Source of the DNA: Providencia sp. R33
Lineage (GTDB): Bacteria > Pseudomonadota > Gammaproteobacteria > Enterobacterales > Enterobacteriaceae
NCBI RefSeq assembly: GCF_019343475.1
Contig: NZ_CP072453.1
Span: 4,526,001-4,590,000, forward strand
DNA: 64,000 nt
Direction of reading: 5' to 3'
The translations under genes were made by a program, and so were the position numbers. The notes below the pieces were generated by a model. That model saw only the letters and a program-made list of their open reading frames with translations. It was not told where the DNA came from and made no database searches. The first letter of the stretch is position 1; every line of letters starts with the position of its first letter. Shown here piece by piece: positions 18,068 to 27,677 of this stretch.

Positions 18068-18496
18068 ATGACAACAAAGATTAAAGTACATGGTTATCAT
18101 ATTGATGTATTCCAGCATGTGAATAATGCACGTTATTTAGAGTTCTACGAAGCAGACCGCTGGGAGTGGATGGGGAAAGAAAATTTTGCATCATGGATTT
18201 TAGATAACCAACTAACCATGGCTGCCGTGAATATCAACGTCAATTATATCCAAGGTGTGCTTATGGGGGATGAATTGACGGTTGTTACGCGCATGGAAAA
18301 AATTGGTTCAAAAAGTGCCGTTTGTTATCAGCAAATTATTCGCAACAGAGAAGGTCAATCGGAGGTCGTTTCAGATGCCTACGTGACGTTTGTTTTTATT
18401 AATAATGCAACCAATAAAGCGATTGTGATTGATGATGAACTCCGTGAGAAGATTTTATCGTTTAAAGCGGTGACGGATGATTTTATCAATCATTGA
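18068..18496 (+). CDS. fadM: Long-chain acyl-CoA thioesterase FadM
   Basis: 142 residues from the ATG at 18068 (MTTKIKVHGYHIDV), with GGAG upstream. It is a hotdog-fold thioesterase of the 4-hydroxybenzoyl-CoA type: GYHIDVFQHVNNARYLEFYEADRW carries the usual Asp of this family. It matches E. coli YbaW/FadM, which hydrolyses long-chain acyl-CoAs during beta-oxidation. It is convergent with queC. Confidence 0.93.
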   Translation: MTTKIKVHGYHIDVFQHVNNARYLEFYEADRWEWMGKENFASWILDNQLTMAAVNINVNYIQGVLMGDELTVVTRMEKIGSKSAVCYQQIIRNREGQSEVVSDAYVTFVFINNATNKAIVIDDELREKILSFKAVTDDFINH

Positions 18497-18497
18497 G

Positions 18498-18535
18498 CTC
18501 CACCAATCAAAGGATAGGTGGAGTACGCATTTTTA
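18498..18535. terminator. Terminator between convergent fadM and queC
   Basis: CTCCACC (18498-18504) / GGTGGAG (18517-18523) with a 12-nt loop, followed on the plus strand by ATTTTTAG. Probably serves fadM. Confidence 0.6.
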
Positions 18536-19231
18536 GTTGGAATTTAGCGTTTGTGTCAATGAAAGCATAATGGCTTCTTTGTTATTCAGATATTCATTCA
18601 AGCCGTTATGTCTTAAGTGGCAGGCAGCACATTCACCGCAGCCATCCCCTTGGATGCCATTATAACAAGTCAGTGTTTGTTCTCTGATGGTATTCAAGTG
18701 ACCATAACTATCAGCTAGCGCCCATGTTTGGGCTTTATTTAACCACATAAGGGGTGTTTCAAAGCGAATATCTTTTGCTAAACCAAGACTGACGGCGTGA
18801 TTAAGTGCTTTAACAAACTCATCTCGGCAATCAGGGTAACCCGAAAAATCGGTTTCGCATACGCCAGTGATTACCGCTTCAGCTTGGACTTGATAGGCAT
18901 AGATTGCCGCTAGAGTCAGAAATAAAATATTACGCCCAGGAACGAAGGTACTTGGTAAGCCGCTTGCTTCACTTTCTTCAAAACCAGGAACAGGGATGTT
19001 GTCTCGCGTCAAACTACTCACCGCGAGTTCATTAAGCAACGTGACATCTAAAACTTTATGAGCGGCTGCGCCTAATGATGCACTTAGTTTCTGTGCAACT
19101 TCAATTTCTTGACGATGTCGTTGCCCATAATCGAAGGTGACACAATGTACCTCATCATAATTTTCTAAGGCTTGGATCAGACAAGTTGTTGAGTCTTGCC
19201 CGCCACTAAAGACGACAACAGCGCGTTTCAT
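18533..19231 (-). CDS. queC: 7-cyano-7-deazaguanine synthase
   Basis: 232 residues (E. coli 231) from the ATG at 19231 (MKRAVVVFSGGQDS). QueC converts 7-carboxy-7-deazaguanine to preQ0 with ATP and ammonia on the way to queuosine in tRNA. The N-terminal PP-loop SGGQDS and the zinc site C189, C198, C201 and C204 are all present. An upstream in-frame start (19264) gives an unsupported extension. Single-gene unit as in E. coli. Confidence 0.97.
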   Translation of the reverse strand: MKRAVVVFSGGQDSTTCLIQALENYDEVHCVTFDYGQRHRQEIEVAQKLSASLGAAAHKVLDVTLLNELAVSSLTRDNIPVPGFEESEASGLPSTFVPGRNILFLTLAAIYAYQVQAEAVITGVCETDFSGYPDCRDEFVKALNHAVSLGLAKDIRFETPLMWLNKAQTWALADSYGHLNTIREQTLTCYNGIQGDGCGECAACHLRHNGLNEYLNNKEAIMLSLTQTLNSN

Positions 19232-19507
19232 GGTCACTCCTTGGTGATAATTCATGTAATTCAAGAAAATGAGGTTTCAGATTTCTATGTTAGCGAGGTG
19301 ATAACACAATTAACAGCCTTATTTTTACAAGTTCAGTCCATTTAGTGTGTTATTTATCCCATTATTCTTTAATCTGTGTAAAATTATTCTATAATAAATC
19401 GAATTGGTGACATTATTGTTGTTTTTAAATGATGATGTTTTGCATAATAAGGTTTCCAATACTAAAAACATAACAAAAGCATTCACACCTAAGCCAAGAG
19501 ACCACTC

Positions 19508-19969
19508 ATGTTAGATAAAATAGACAAAAAGCTGCTTTGTTTATTGCAAAATGACAGTAGCTTATCCCTCAATACGCTCGCTGAAGCGGTTAATTTAACC
19601 TCTACACCGTGCTGGAAACGCCTGAAACGCCTCGAAGATGAAGGGTATATCCGTGGTCGAGTCACACTGCTTGATGGAGAAAAGCTCGGTTTAGGCCTGA
19701 CGGTTATCGTAACGATAAAAACACAGCACCATAATAGTGAATGGTATGAGCAATTTGTGTCATTTGTTAGCCAAATGCCTGAGGTACTGATGTTTTACCG
19801 AATGGCGGGGGAGTATGATTACCTGATGCAAGTTGAGGTGCATGATATGAAATCCTATGACCTTTTCTATAAAAAATTGGTTAATGGTGTGCATGGTTTA
19901 ATTGATGTCACTTCAAGCTTTGCGATGGAAAAAATCAAATATACAACGGTTTTACCGATCCCTGATTAG
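19508..19969 (+). CDS. decR: Lrp/AsnC-family regulator DecR
   Basis: 153 residues. N-terminal winged helix-turn-helix (about 4-60, SLNTLAEAVNLTSTPCWKRLKRLEDEG) and a C-terminal ligand-binding RAM domain (about 65-145). It is close along its length to E. coli DecR (YbaO), which responds to cysteine and activates cysteine detoxification genes. In E. coli it also lies beside mdlA. No cysteine-detoxification genes are next to it here, so the target is inferred from the family only. Confidence 0.92.
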   Translation: MLDKIDKKLLCLLQNDSSLSLNTLAEAVNLTSTPCWKRLKRLEDEGYIRGRVTLLDGEKLGLGLTVIVTIKTQHHNSEWYEQFVSFVSQMPEVLMFYRMAGEYDYLMQVEVHDMKSYDLFYKKLVNGVHGLIDVTSSFAMEKIKYTTVLPIPD

Positions 19970-20043
19970 ATTGTCAGCAGAAACTGCGATATCAAGCAGC
20001 TTAAAGCGTATAAATTAATTAACATTATTCAAGGCAGTAATAC

Positions 20044-21789
20044 GTGCGATTATTTTCACAACTCAAGTGGTATTTTTTAAGTGAATGGCGGCGCTACTTC
20101 GGCGCTGTTTGCTTTTTGATTGTCATTGCTATCTTACAGCTTATTCCGCCTCGCATTGTAGGGGTGGTGGTTGATGGGATTAGCAAAGAAACCATGCAGA
20201 GAAGCCAATTGGTCAACTATGTACTGCTAATGTTATTCATCGCATTAATTGTTTATGGTTTGAGATATGTTTGGCGGCTTTGGCTATTTGGTGCTTCTTA
20301 CAAGTTAGCTGTTCAATTACGCCAGAAGTTCTACCGTCAATTAAGCCTGCAAAACCAAGCGTTTTACCTGAAATATCGTACAGGGGATCTGATCGCACGC
20401 ACGACAAATGACGTAGATCGTGTCGTATTTGCAGCGGGTGAAGGCGTATTAACGTTAGTTGATTCGCTGGTTATGGGATGCGCTGTTTTAATTATGATGA
20501 GTGTTGAAATCAGCTGGCAGTTAACCTTATTGGCGTTGATCCCAATGCCAATTATGGCGATCGTCATCAAACGCTATGGGGACCAGCTTCACCATCGGTT
20601 TAAACATGCTCAAGGTGCATTTTCATCATTAAATAACCATGCACAAGAAAGCCTAACCAGCATTCGTATGATAAAAGCTTTTGGCCTTGAAGATCATCAA
20701 TCTAATCAGTTTGAGCAAGTCGCGACAGAAGCTGGCCGCCGTAATATGCATGTCGCTAAAATTGATGCACGTTTTGACCCAACCATATTTATGGCAATAG
20801 GTATGGCGAATCTACTTGCCATCGCGGGTGGGAGCTGGATGGTCTTAGAAGGAACACTTACATTAGGTGAGCTAACCAGCTTCATTATGTATTTAGGTTT
20901 AATGATTTGGCCGATGTTAGCACTGGCTTGGATGTTTAATATTGTTGAGCGCGGTAGTGCCGCTTATAGTCGAATTTTAAGTTTATTAAATGAGCCACTA
21001 GTGATTAACGATGGCTCGCATTCATTGCAACCCGAAAAAGGTGAATTGAGTGTGAACATTACCGCGTTTAGCTACCCAGAAACAGCCCGAGCCTCCTTAC
21101 ACAACGTGCAATTCAGCTTAAAACCAGGGCAGTTTTTAGGGATTTGTGGGCCGACAGGTTCAGGGAAGTCCACTTTATTAACATTATTACAGCGCCAATT
21201 TGATGTGACGGAAGGGCGTATCTGCTATCAAGGTTTGCCGTTACCTGAAATCAAATTAGATGAATGGCGTGCAAGGCTATCAATTGTGAACCAATCCCCT
21301 TTCTTGTTTTCAGATACCGTGGCAGGAAACATAGCCCTTGGCAGGCCAGATGCCACGCAGGCTGAAATCGAAGAGGCGGCACGAATCGCTTGTGTGCATG
21401 ATGATATTTTGCGTTTGCCAGAAGGTTACGACACACAAGTGGGTGAGCGGGGAGTTATGCTTTCTGGTGGGCAAAAACAACGTATTTCCATTGCGCGAGC
21501 GATTTTGCAAAATGCCGAAATACTGGTGTTGGATGATTCCCTTTCCGCGGTAGATGGGCAGACAGAATTTACTATTTTGCAGAATTTAAGCCGCTGGCGA
21601 CAAGGGCGTACGCTAATTATTAGTGCGCATCGTTTATCTGCCTTAGTGGAGGCTGACAATATTTTAGTTTTATCCCAAGGGTCAATTATGGCTCAAGGTG
21701 AGCATGACTCTCTTATCGCTCAGTCAGGCTGGTACAAAGATATGTATCATTATCAACAGATTGAAGCGGCTTTGGATGGTGAACTATGA
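20044..21789 (+). CDS. mdlA: ABC transporter, permease/ATPase half MdlA
   Basis: 581 residues. Six-helix type 1 exporter domain (about 1-320) fused to an ATPase domain with Walker A GPTGSGKST, signature LSGGQKQR and Walker B ILVLDDSLSAVDG. The Walker B has Asp-Ser (DDS) where catalytic sites have DE, as in the degenerate half of heterodimeric exporters. The start is GTG at 20044, matching E. coli MRLFAQL. It partners MdlB; the exported substrate is unknown. It overlaps mdlB by ATGA. Confidence 0.94.
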   Translation: MRLFSQLKWYFLSEWRRYFGAVCFLIVIAILQLIPPRIVGVVVDGISKETMQRSQLVNYVLLMLFIALIVYGLRYVWRLWLFGASYKLAVQLRQKFYRQLSLQNQAFYLKYRTGDLIARTTNDVDRVVFAAGEGVLTLVDSLVMGCAVLIMMSVEISWQLTLLALIPMPIMAIVIKRYGDQLHHRFKHAQGAFSSLNNHAQESLTSIRMIKAFGLEDHQSNQFEQVATEAGRRNMHVAKIDARFDPTIFMAIGMANLLAIAGGSWMVLEGTLTLGELTSFIMYLGLMIWPMLALAWMFNIVERGSAAYSRILSLLNEPLVINDGSHSLQPEKGELSVNITAFSYPETARASLHNVQFSLKPGQFLGICGPTGSGKSTLLTLLQRQFDVTEGRICYQGLPLPEIKLDEWRARLSIVNQSPFLFSDTVAGNIALGRPDATQAEIEEAARIACVHDDILRLPEGYDTQVGERGVMLSGGQKQRISIARAILQNAEILVLDDSLSAVDGQTEFTILQNLSRWRQGRTLIISAHRLSALVEADNILVLSQGSIMAQGEHDSLIAQSGWYKDMYHYQQIEAALDGEL

Positions 21790-23570
21790 GCCAGAAAAAA
21801 CCACTTTGGCCTGCACTGAAACGGCTCCTTTCATACGGGAAAGCCTATCGTAGCACGATGGGGATAGCCATCGGCATGTTATGGCTAGCGGCAATCGCGG
21901 AGGTCAGTGGGCCTCTGCTCGTTAGCTATTTTATTGATAATATGGTCGCCAAAAAAGAAATTATCATGCCATTGACCTTATACATGGCTGTTGGCTTCAT
22001 ATTGCTACAGGTAATTGCTGCGTTACTGCATTATTATCAAATTATTTTATTTAATAAAGCAGCTGTTGGTGTGGTGCAAAACTTGCGAACTGACGTGATG
22101 AATGCGGCACTTAGGCAGCCATTAAGTGCATTTGATAAACAACCAGTTGGTCAGCTAATTTCTCGTGTTACCAATGATACGGAGGTGATCAAAGACCTGT
22201 TTGTCATGGTTGTTCCGACCGTATTTCGTAGTTTAGCACTGATTTGTGCCATGTTAGTGGCAATGTTTTCCCTTGAATGGCGAATGGCATCAGTTGCGGT
22301 CATGATTTTCCCAGCAGTGTTTGTTGTGATGGTAGCTTATCAGCGACTAAGTACGCCGATTGTTCGTCGAGTTCGTTCATATCTTGCGGATATTAATAAC
22401 GGCTTTAACGAAGTTATTAATGGCATGACGGTGATCCAACAATTTTTGCAGCAAGCTCGGTTTGGCGCAAATATGCAGGATGTGAGCCAAGATCACTATC
22501 TAGCAAGAATGAAAGCCTTAAAGTTGGATGGTTTGTTGTTACGTCCATTACTCAGTTTGTTTTCTGCCTCTATATTATGTGGCTTATTATTTCTATTTGG
22601 TGTTGAAGGGACTACAACCATTGGTGTCGGTGTGCTATACGCCTTTATCAATTATTTAGGTCGATTAAATGAGCCACTGATTGAATTAACCTCGCAGCAA
22701 TCGATGTTGCAACAGGCGGTGGTATCTGGCGAGCGTGTTTTTGAATTAATGGATAGCCCACAGCAAGGGTATGGTGAAAGCATTGCACCATTACAAGGCG
22801 GTTCAATCACCATTAATCACCTTTCTTTTGCTTACCGTGATGACAAATTGGTCTTAAATGATATTAATCTGCATGTACCGAATAACCATTTTGTTGCATT
22901 GGTTGGTCATACAGGAAGCGGTAAAAGTACGATTGCTAACTTGATTATGGGGTATTACCCGTGGCAGCAAGGTGAAATATTGCTCGATGGTCGTGATTTG
23001 CATACGTTATCGCACCAAGCGTTACGTAATGGGATCGCGATGGTTCAACAAGACCCAGTGGTGCTGGCTGCCTCATTTTTTGACAACGTAGCGCTAGGTC
23101 GTGATGTCAGCCAAGAAAAAGTATGGGAAGTGTTGGAAACTGTGCAGCTTGCAGGCTTGGTTAGTCAGCTTCCTGATGGCTTAGATACGGTACTTGGTGA
23201 GCAAGGTAACACGCTATCAGTTGGGCAGCGGCAGCTATTGGCGATGGCAAGGGTGTTAGTGGTGACACCTAAAATTCTTATTTTGGACGAAGCAACTGCA
23301 AATATCGATTCAGGTACAGAGCAAGCGATTCAAAAGGCACTGCGTGTTATTCGTAAAAATACAACACTAGTGGTCATTGCACACCGCCTATCAACCATTG
23401 TTGATGCTGATGAAGTGATTGTGCTGCATCGTGGTGCAATTGTTGAGAAAGGTACTCACTCGCATCTTTTACAACAAAAAGGACGTTATTACCAAATGTA
23501 CCAGTTGCAACAGGTTGGTGAATCCTTAAATGCCCGTTGTGATGCTGAAATTGAGGCTGTTCCTAGTTAA
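21786..23570 (+). CDS. mdlB: ABC transporter, permease/ATPase half MdlB
   Basis: 594 residues. Type 1 exporter membrane domain (about 1-325), then an ATPase with Walker A GHTGSGKST, signature LSVGQRQ and Walker B ILILDEATANID. The Glu after Walker B is present, so this is the catalytically competent half of the MdlAB pair. It starts in the last bases of mdlA, which implies translational coupling. A terminator follows. Confidence 0.95.
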   Translation: MSQKKPLWPALKRLLSYGKAYRSTMGIAIGMLWLAAIAEVSGPLLVSYFIDNMVAKKEIIMPLTLYMAVGFILLQVIAALLHYYQIILFNKAAVGVVQNLRTDVMNAALRQPLSAFDKQPVGQLISRVTNDTEVIKDLFVMVVPTVFRSLALICAMLVAMFSLEWRMASVAVMIFPAVFVVMVAYQRLSTPIVRRVRSYLADINNGFNEVINGMTVIQQFLQQARFGANMQDVSQDHYLARMKALKLDGLLLRPLLSLFSASILCGLLFLFGVEGTTTIGVGVLYAFINYLGRLNEPLIELTSQQSMLQQAVVSGERVFELMDSPQQGYGESIAPLQGGSITINHLSFAYRDDKLVLNDINLHVPNNHFVALVGHTGSGKSTIANLIMGYYPWQQGEILLDGRDLHTLSHQALRNGIAMVQQDPVVLAASFFDNVALGRDVSQEKVWEVLETVQLAGLVSQLPDGLDTVLGEQGNTLSVGQRQLLAMARVLVVTPKILILDEATANIDSGTEQAIQKALRVIRKNTTLVVIAHRLSTIVDADEVIVLHRGAIVEKGTHSHLLQQKGRYYQMYQLQQVGESLNARCDAEIEAVPS

Positions 23571-23600
23571 TTGTTCTGCACGATTATAATGCACTGTACA

Positions 23601-23630
23601 AAACCACTCACTCGAGTGGTTTTTTATTTT
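23601..23630 (+). terminator. Rho-independent terminator of mdlAB
   Basis: AAACCACTC (23601-23609) / GAGTGGTTT (23614-23622) with ACTC loop, then TTTTATTTT. Confidence 0.9.
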
Positions 23631-23666
23631 GCGGTTTCTAATTGAATTTAAACGATAAATATTTTT

Positions 23667-23682
23667 TGGCATGAGATTTGCT
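23667..23682 (+). promoter_or_regulatory. Sigma-54 promoter of glnK-amtB
   Basis: TGGCATGAGATTTGCT matches the RpoN consensus TGGCACG-N4-TTGCW with one clear difference. The GG and GC elements are 12 bases apart as required, about 60 bases upstream of glnK. NtrC-driven nitrogen-limitation control is expected for this operon; no clear NtrC site was identified. Confidence 0.88.
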
Positions 23683-23743
23683 CTTAAGAGAATGGCGCTC
23701 ATCGAGAGTGAGCGTGTTATTCGTAAGATTTATAGGAGCAAGA

Positions 23744-24082
23744 ATGAAATACATCATCGTAATTATTAAACCGTTTAAGTTAGATGAAGTACGTGAAGCG
23801 CTGTCTGAAATTGGTATTCAAGGAATGACCATAACAGAAGTACGTGGTTTTGGTCGGCAAAAAGGGCATGCAGAGCTATACCGAGGTGCAGAATATACCG
23901 TCGATTTTTTACCTAAGGTGCGAATGGAGATCGCCGTTCCTGATGATCTAGTTGAACTAGTGATTGAAACTGTGGAGAAAACAGCACATACCGGCCAAGT
24001 TGGTGATGGAAAAATATTTATTTTGCCATTAGAGCAAGCAGTACGAATCCGTACTGGTGAAAAACAAGACGAAGCACTTTAG
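23744..24082 (+). CDS. glnK: Nitrogen regulatory PII protein GlnK
   Basis: 112 residues from the ATG at 23744, preceded by AGGAG. PII signature KGHAELYRGAEY with the uridylylation site Tyr51, and the second PII block TGQVGDGKIFI. GlnK senses 2-oxoglutarate/ATP/ADP and plugs AmtB when nitrogen is plentiful. Its position 10 bases upstream of amtB behind a sigma-54 promoter is diagnostic of GlnK rather than GlnB. Confidence 0.96.
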   Translation: MKYIIVIIKPFKLDEVREALSEIGIQGMTITEVRGFGRQKGHAELYRGAEYTVDFLPKVRMEIAVPDDLVELVIETVEKTAHTGQVGDGKIFILPLEQAVRIRTGEKQDEAL

Positions 24083-24092
24083 GAGAACGACG

Positions 24093-25373
24093 ATGCGTAA
24101 ATGGTTTCAATACATATTAATAGCAATAAGTGGTTTTCCAATGACCGTTTTGGCTTCGCAAGGAGAATTAGATAAAGCAGACAATGCCTTTATGATGATA
24201 GCCACTGCCTTGGTAATTTTCATGATTGTCCCGGGTATTGCATTGTTTTATGGTGGTTTATTAAGAAGCAAAAACGTCCTTTCACTTATGGCACAGACGA
24301 CTGTGATCTTAGCGCTGGTCTCTGTTATTTGGATTATTTATGGATACAGCTTAGCGTTCAGTGAAGGGAATGCATTTTTTGGTGGATTTAGTCTGGTTAT
24401 GTTAAACGACATTACGGTGGAAAGCTTATCTGCCACGATCCCGCAGTTTGTCCATGTGGCATTCCAAGGTGCATTTGCGTGTTTAACCGTGGCGCTGGTG
24501 GTTGGTGCTTTAGGGGAGCGAATTAAATTTTCAGCCGTTTTAATTTTTACCGTTATTTGGACCACTTTTGCTTATTTGCCCATGGCGCACATGGTGTGGG
24601 GTGGCGGAATTCTTTCGCAAGATGGCGCATTGGATTTTGCGGGCGGAACAGTGGTGCATATTAATGCGGCAGTTGCGGGTTTAGTTGGCGCTTACTTACT
24701 TGGTCATCGTACAGGATTAGGGAAAGAGGCGATTAAACCCCATAACTTACCGATGGTATTTATGGGAACATCAATCCTGTTCATTGGTTGGTTTGGCTTT
24801 AATGCGGGGTCTGCAGGAAGTGCAGATGGTATTGCAGCTTTAGCTTTTGTTAACACTGTTGCAGCAGCGTCTGGCGCGATTTTATCATGGACATTGGCTG
24901 AGTGGATTTTTAGAGAGAAACCTTCTTTATTAGGCGCTTGCTCAGGTTGCTTAGCTGGGCTTGTTGGTGTAACGCCTGCGGCTGGAACTGTTGGTGTAGG
25001 CGGTGCATTAGTGATTGGGCTACTTTCAGGGATTGCAGGTTTGTGGGGGGTGGTAATACTCAAACGCAAGCTGAAAGTGGATGATGTTTGTGACGTTTTT
25101 GGCGTTCATGGTGTCTGTGGTATTTTGGGTTGCTTGCTGACGGGGGTATTTACCTCGAGTGCATTAGGAGGAAGTGGTTTTGCGGAAGGTATCACAATGT
25201 TAAAACAAGTTGGCATTCAAGCGTTTAGCATTTTAGTCTGTGTTGTTTGGACTGCCATTGTTGCGTTTATTGCCTTTATGATTGCCGCTAAGACATCAGG
25301 GCTAAGAATTGGTGTCGAAAAGGAAAGAGAAGGTTTGGATATTACTTCTCACGGTGAGAGTGCTTATAACTAA
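24093..25373 (+). CDS. amtB: Ammonium channel AmtB
   Basis: 426 residues from the ATG at 24093 with GGAGAA upstream. Signal peptide (about 1-22) and 11 membrane helices. The two pore histidines lie in GGTVVHINAAVAGLVG and VFGVHGVCGILG, and the ammonium transporter signature is clear. Trimeric NH4+/NH3 channel of the inner membrane, regulated by GlnK. The C-terminal tail EREGLDITSHGESAYN, needed for GlnK contact, is conserved. Confidence 0.97.
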   Translation: MRKWFQYILIAISGFPMTVLASQGELDKADNAFMMIATALVIFMIVPGIALFYGGLLRSKNVLSLMAQTTVILALVSVIWIIYGYSLAFSEGNAFFGGFSLVMLNDITVESLSATIPQFVHVAFQGAFACLTVALVVGALGERIKFSAVLIFTVIWTTFAYLPMAHMVWGGGILSQDGALDFAGGTVVHINAAVAGLVGAYLLGHRTGLGKEAIKPHNLPMVFMGTSILFIGWFGFNAGSAGSADGIAALAFVNTVAAASGAILSWTLAEWIFREKPSLLGACSGCLAGLVGVTPAAGTVGVGGALVIGLLSGIAGLWGVVILKRKLKVDDVCDVFGVHGVCGILGCLLTGVFTSSALGGSGFAEGITMLKQVGIQAFSILVCVVWTAIVAFIAFMIAAKTSGLRIGVEKEREGLDITSHGESAYN

Positions 25374-25431
25374 GGCAATCACGTTCATCTATCTATGAAT
25401 TCAGGATAAAACTGTGTTCTATTCAAATTGA

Positions 25432-25467
25432 TAATGGCAGTATGCACGACACTGCCATTACCTTTTT
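25432..25467. terminator. Terminator between amtB and tesB
   Basis: TAATGGCAGT (25432-25441) / ACTGCCATTA (25451-25460) followed by CCTTTTTAG. It lies between convergent genes and may serve both. Confidence 0.8.
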
Positions 25468-25510
25468 AGCGGAATAAGTGAGTAATCACTTACTTCTCGA
25501 AATAGCTTGC

Positions 25511-26377
25511 TTAGCGTAGTTGCCTCTTGCGTATCACACCTTCTTGCACCGCTGTTGCAACAAGGTCACCTTGAGGATTGTAGATTTGACCTTTCACAAA
25601 ACCTCTTCCACCAGACGCTGACGGGCTTTCGACGGCATAAAGTAACCAATCATCAATTTTAAAAGGGCGATGAAACCACATTGAGTGATCAATGGTGGCA
25701 ACTTGTAAGTCTCTTTCCATAAAACCACGGCCATGGGGCTGTAATGCTGCAGGCAAGAAATTATAGTCAGAAGCATAGCCCAATAAATAATGATGTAGTG
25801 AAGGGATATTCGGTAATTGCCCTTTCGCTTTAAACCAGATATAGCGAAATGGTTCTTGAGGTGGCGCATCAAATGGACTGTAGAATTCCACAGGTCTAAA
25901 TTCGAAAGGATTAGGCCTTAACGCATACTTTTTGACTGCTTCGGGTAATTTATCGGCCAGCGCTTGCACAATATCATCTTGAGAAATTAATTGGGAAGGT
26001 GGTGGAACATCAGGCATCAAGTTCTGATGTGAATACCCTTCTTCTTGGGTTTGAAATGACGCCGTCATAAAGAAAATAGGTTTACCATTTTGAATGGCAC
26101 TGATACGGCGTGCACTAAAACTTCCACCATCACGTAAAATTTCCACGTCATACACAATAGGGCGAGAGCTATCACCAGGGCGTAAAAAATAACTGTGAAA
26201 AGAGTTAATGAAGCGATCTTCAGGGAGGGTTTGTTCGGCTGCATACATAGCTTGACCAACAACTTGGCCACCAAAAACTTGTGGTAAACCAAGGTCTTCG
26301 CTTTGCCCCCTGAAAATGCCTTCTTCAATTTTTTCTAGCTCGATGAGGCTAATTAAGTTCTGTAATTCTGGGCTCAT
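25511..26377 (-). CDS. tesB: Acyl-CoA thioesterase II
   Basis: 288 residues (E. coli 286). Double hotdog thioesterase. N-terminal block EEGIFRGQSEDLGLPQVFGGQVVGQ and the C-terminal block YLLGYASDYNFLP, whose Asp is the catalytic residue in E. coli TesB, are present, as is the HSMWFHRPF motif. Broad acyl-CoA hydrolysis in the cytoplasm. Position after glnK-amtB and divergent from ybaY matches E. coli. Confidence 0.96.
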   Translation of the reverse strand: MSPELQNLISLIELEKIEEGIFRGQSEDLGLPQVFGGQVVGQAMYAAEQTLPEDRFINSFHSYFLRPGDSSRPIVYDVEILRDGGSFSARRISAIQNGKPIFFMTASFQTQEEGYSHQNLMPDVPPPSQLISQDDIVQALADKLPEAVKKYALRPNPFEFRPVEFYSPFDAPPQEPFRYIWFKAKGQLPNIPSLHHYLLGYASDYNFLPAALQPHGRGFMERDLQVATIDHSMWFHRPFKIDDWLLYAVESPSASGGRGFVKGQIYNPQGDLVATAVQEGVIRKRQLR

Positions 26378-26616
26378 AATTACCTTAATACAGTTAAAAA
26401 TAATGAGATACCGGTATTTTCACATTATTTTACCAAAATAGGTAGGCAGATTGTGTATGGGTAAATTGACATTTACGTATAGTTACAATTTGAAATATTA
26501 TTTTATTATTGTATTCAAATTGGTTATACTTTTTTCAATTCCCTCATCAAAAAAAGAGTCTCTAATTTCAATTTTTTTGAAATGTTTTAATAAACATTGT
26601 CTTATAGGTAATAACT

Positions 26617-27075
26617 ATGATGTTTTTACGCTACTTTATCAGCTTACTATTTGTTTTTTCTTTAATTGGCTGTGAAGGGAATAGCACGAAGCCAAGTGAA
26701 AAAATTCTGAATAGTAAAGCGAACCATAACAACCAAGCTGTTGATTCAGGAAAAATCGAAGGGCGTGTTGTGATTGTGCAACGTTCTGTTATACCTGTAG
26801 GTGCGGTTGTAACAGTCACGTTAGCAGATACTTCAATTACAGATTTACCTGCGCTTATTTTATCTCAAAAATATTATGACTCGCTGAATAATCGTCCGAC
26901 AATACCTTTTGAGTTAACTTATCATAAAAACGAAGTAAGACCAGAAGGTAAATTGACTGTGAACGCAACGGTTAATGCCGATGGAAAACTACTTTATATC
27001 GCAGATTCTGTGGTAGAAGTGATTAATAATGGCGTAACTGAAAATGTTGAGTTACTAATGGTGCCTGCAAATTAG
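26617..27075 (+). CDS. ybaY: YbaY-family lipoprotein
   Basis: 152 residues. Lipoprotein signal (lipobox SLIGC, Cys at about 19) and one beta-rich domain (about 44-148) of the YbaY/YscW type: GRVVIVQRSVIPVGAVVTVTLADTS and PFELTYHKNEVRPEG. E. coli YbaY is longer (190 aa) because of a Pro-rich C-terminal tail absent here. Function unknown, probably an outer-membrane or periplasm-facing lipoprotein. The conserved place next to tesB and ffs supports the name. Confidence 0.85.
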   Translation: MMFLRYFISLLFVFSLIGCEGNSTKPSEKILNSKANHNNQAVDSGKIEGRVVIVQRSVIPVGAVVTVTLADTSITDLPALILSQKYYDSLNNRPTIPFELTYHKNEVRPEGKLTVNATVNADGKLLYIADSVVEVINNGVTENVELLMVPAN

Positions 27076-27164
27076 TGCTATTTTAACGATTGGCTAATGC
27101 CTTGAATATTTAGAGAATACATTGCCTTATTTGTGTAATAAATCAGCACTTAGCCGCAGTATTC

Positions 27165-27193
27165 TTGCTATTTAAGCGACTATCGAGCATAAT
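27165..27193 (+). promoter_or_regulatory. ffs promoter
   Basis: TTGCTA (27165-27170), 17-base spacer, CATAAT (27188-27193), with a GC-rich stretch after the -10. Initiation near 27200 would give a leader of about 20 bases before the mature RNA, in line with the RNase P-processed leader of E. coli 4.5S RNA. Confidence 0.6.
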
Positions 27194-27220
27194 GCCCTTG
27201 CTTCGAGAGAAGCATTCAAT

Positions 27221-27334
27221 GGGGGCTCTGTTGGTTCTCCCGCAACGCTAACTTGTTAACTTGGTCAGGTCCGGAAGGAAGCAGCCATAGCAGGGGTCGT
27301 GTGTGCCGGGATGTCGCTGGCAGAGTTCCCACCC
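27221..27334 (+). ncRNA. ffs: 4.5S RNA of the signal recognition particle
   Basis: 114 bases beginning GGGGGCTCTGTTGGTTCTCC and containing the invariant Ffh-binding block GGTCAGGTCCGGAAGGAAGC and its pairing arm AGCAGCCATAGCAG. The ends pair into one long hairpin. It matches E. coli ffs in length, with base changes mainly in the stem. With Ffh it targets inner-membrane proteins to FtsY. It lies downstream of ybaY; the E. coli gene order here also includes atl, which is missing. Confidence 0.97.
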
Positions 27335-27677
27335 AAATTTCCTTTCTTGATTTACTCCTTAATACAGTTTAAATACATTAAATCCATTATTGATAACGTA
27401 ATAAATTTACGCTCAATTTATTTAACATTTAAATTTATATGAATGTTAAGTTAGATTTTATTTTTTAAATAATACCTAATATATAAATAGCAGGAAGTTA
27501 AAAAACGCATTAATTGTTAAAACGGGATATATTTTAAGCTTTAGGGGGGAATAAGCAGCAAAAGGGGTTACTAGCATTAAAGTAATGCCAATAATTGTAC
27601 TTGAGTGATCATGATTTCAGCCGATAAATGTTATTACCGGCTATAACCATTTACTATCTGTGCGTGTTTCTAAGATA
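27335..27677. other. Intergenic AT-rich region, no gene seen
   Basis: 343 bases between ffs and hha. No credible reading frame, RNA gene or repeat was recognised. It must contain the 3' ends of both transcripts. Confidence 0.5.

Noticed and set aside
23571..23666. NtrC enhancer sites before glnK
   Set aside because: Two TGCAC words are present, but no convincing TGCACC-N5-TGGTGC dyad could be defined.
26451..26675. 74-codon frame overlapping the ybaY start
   Set aside because: AT-rich chance frame in the tesB-ybaY divergent promoter region that runs into ybaY in another frame.
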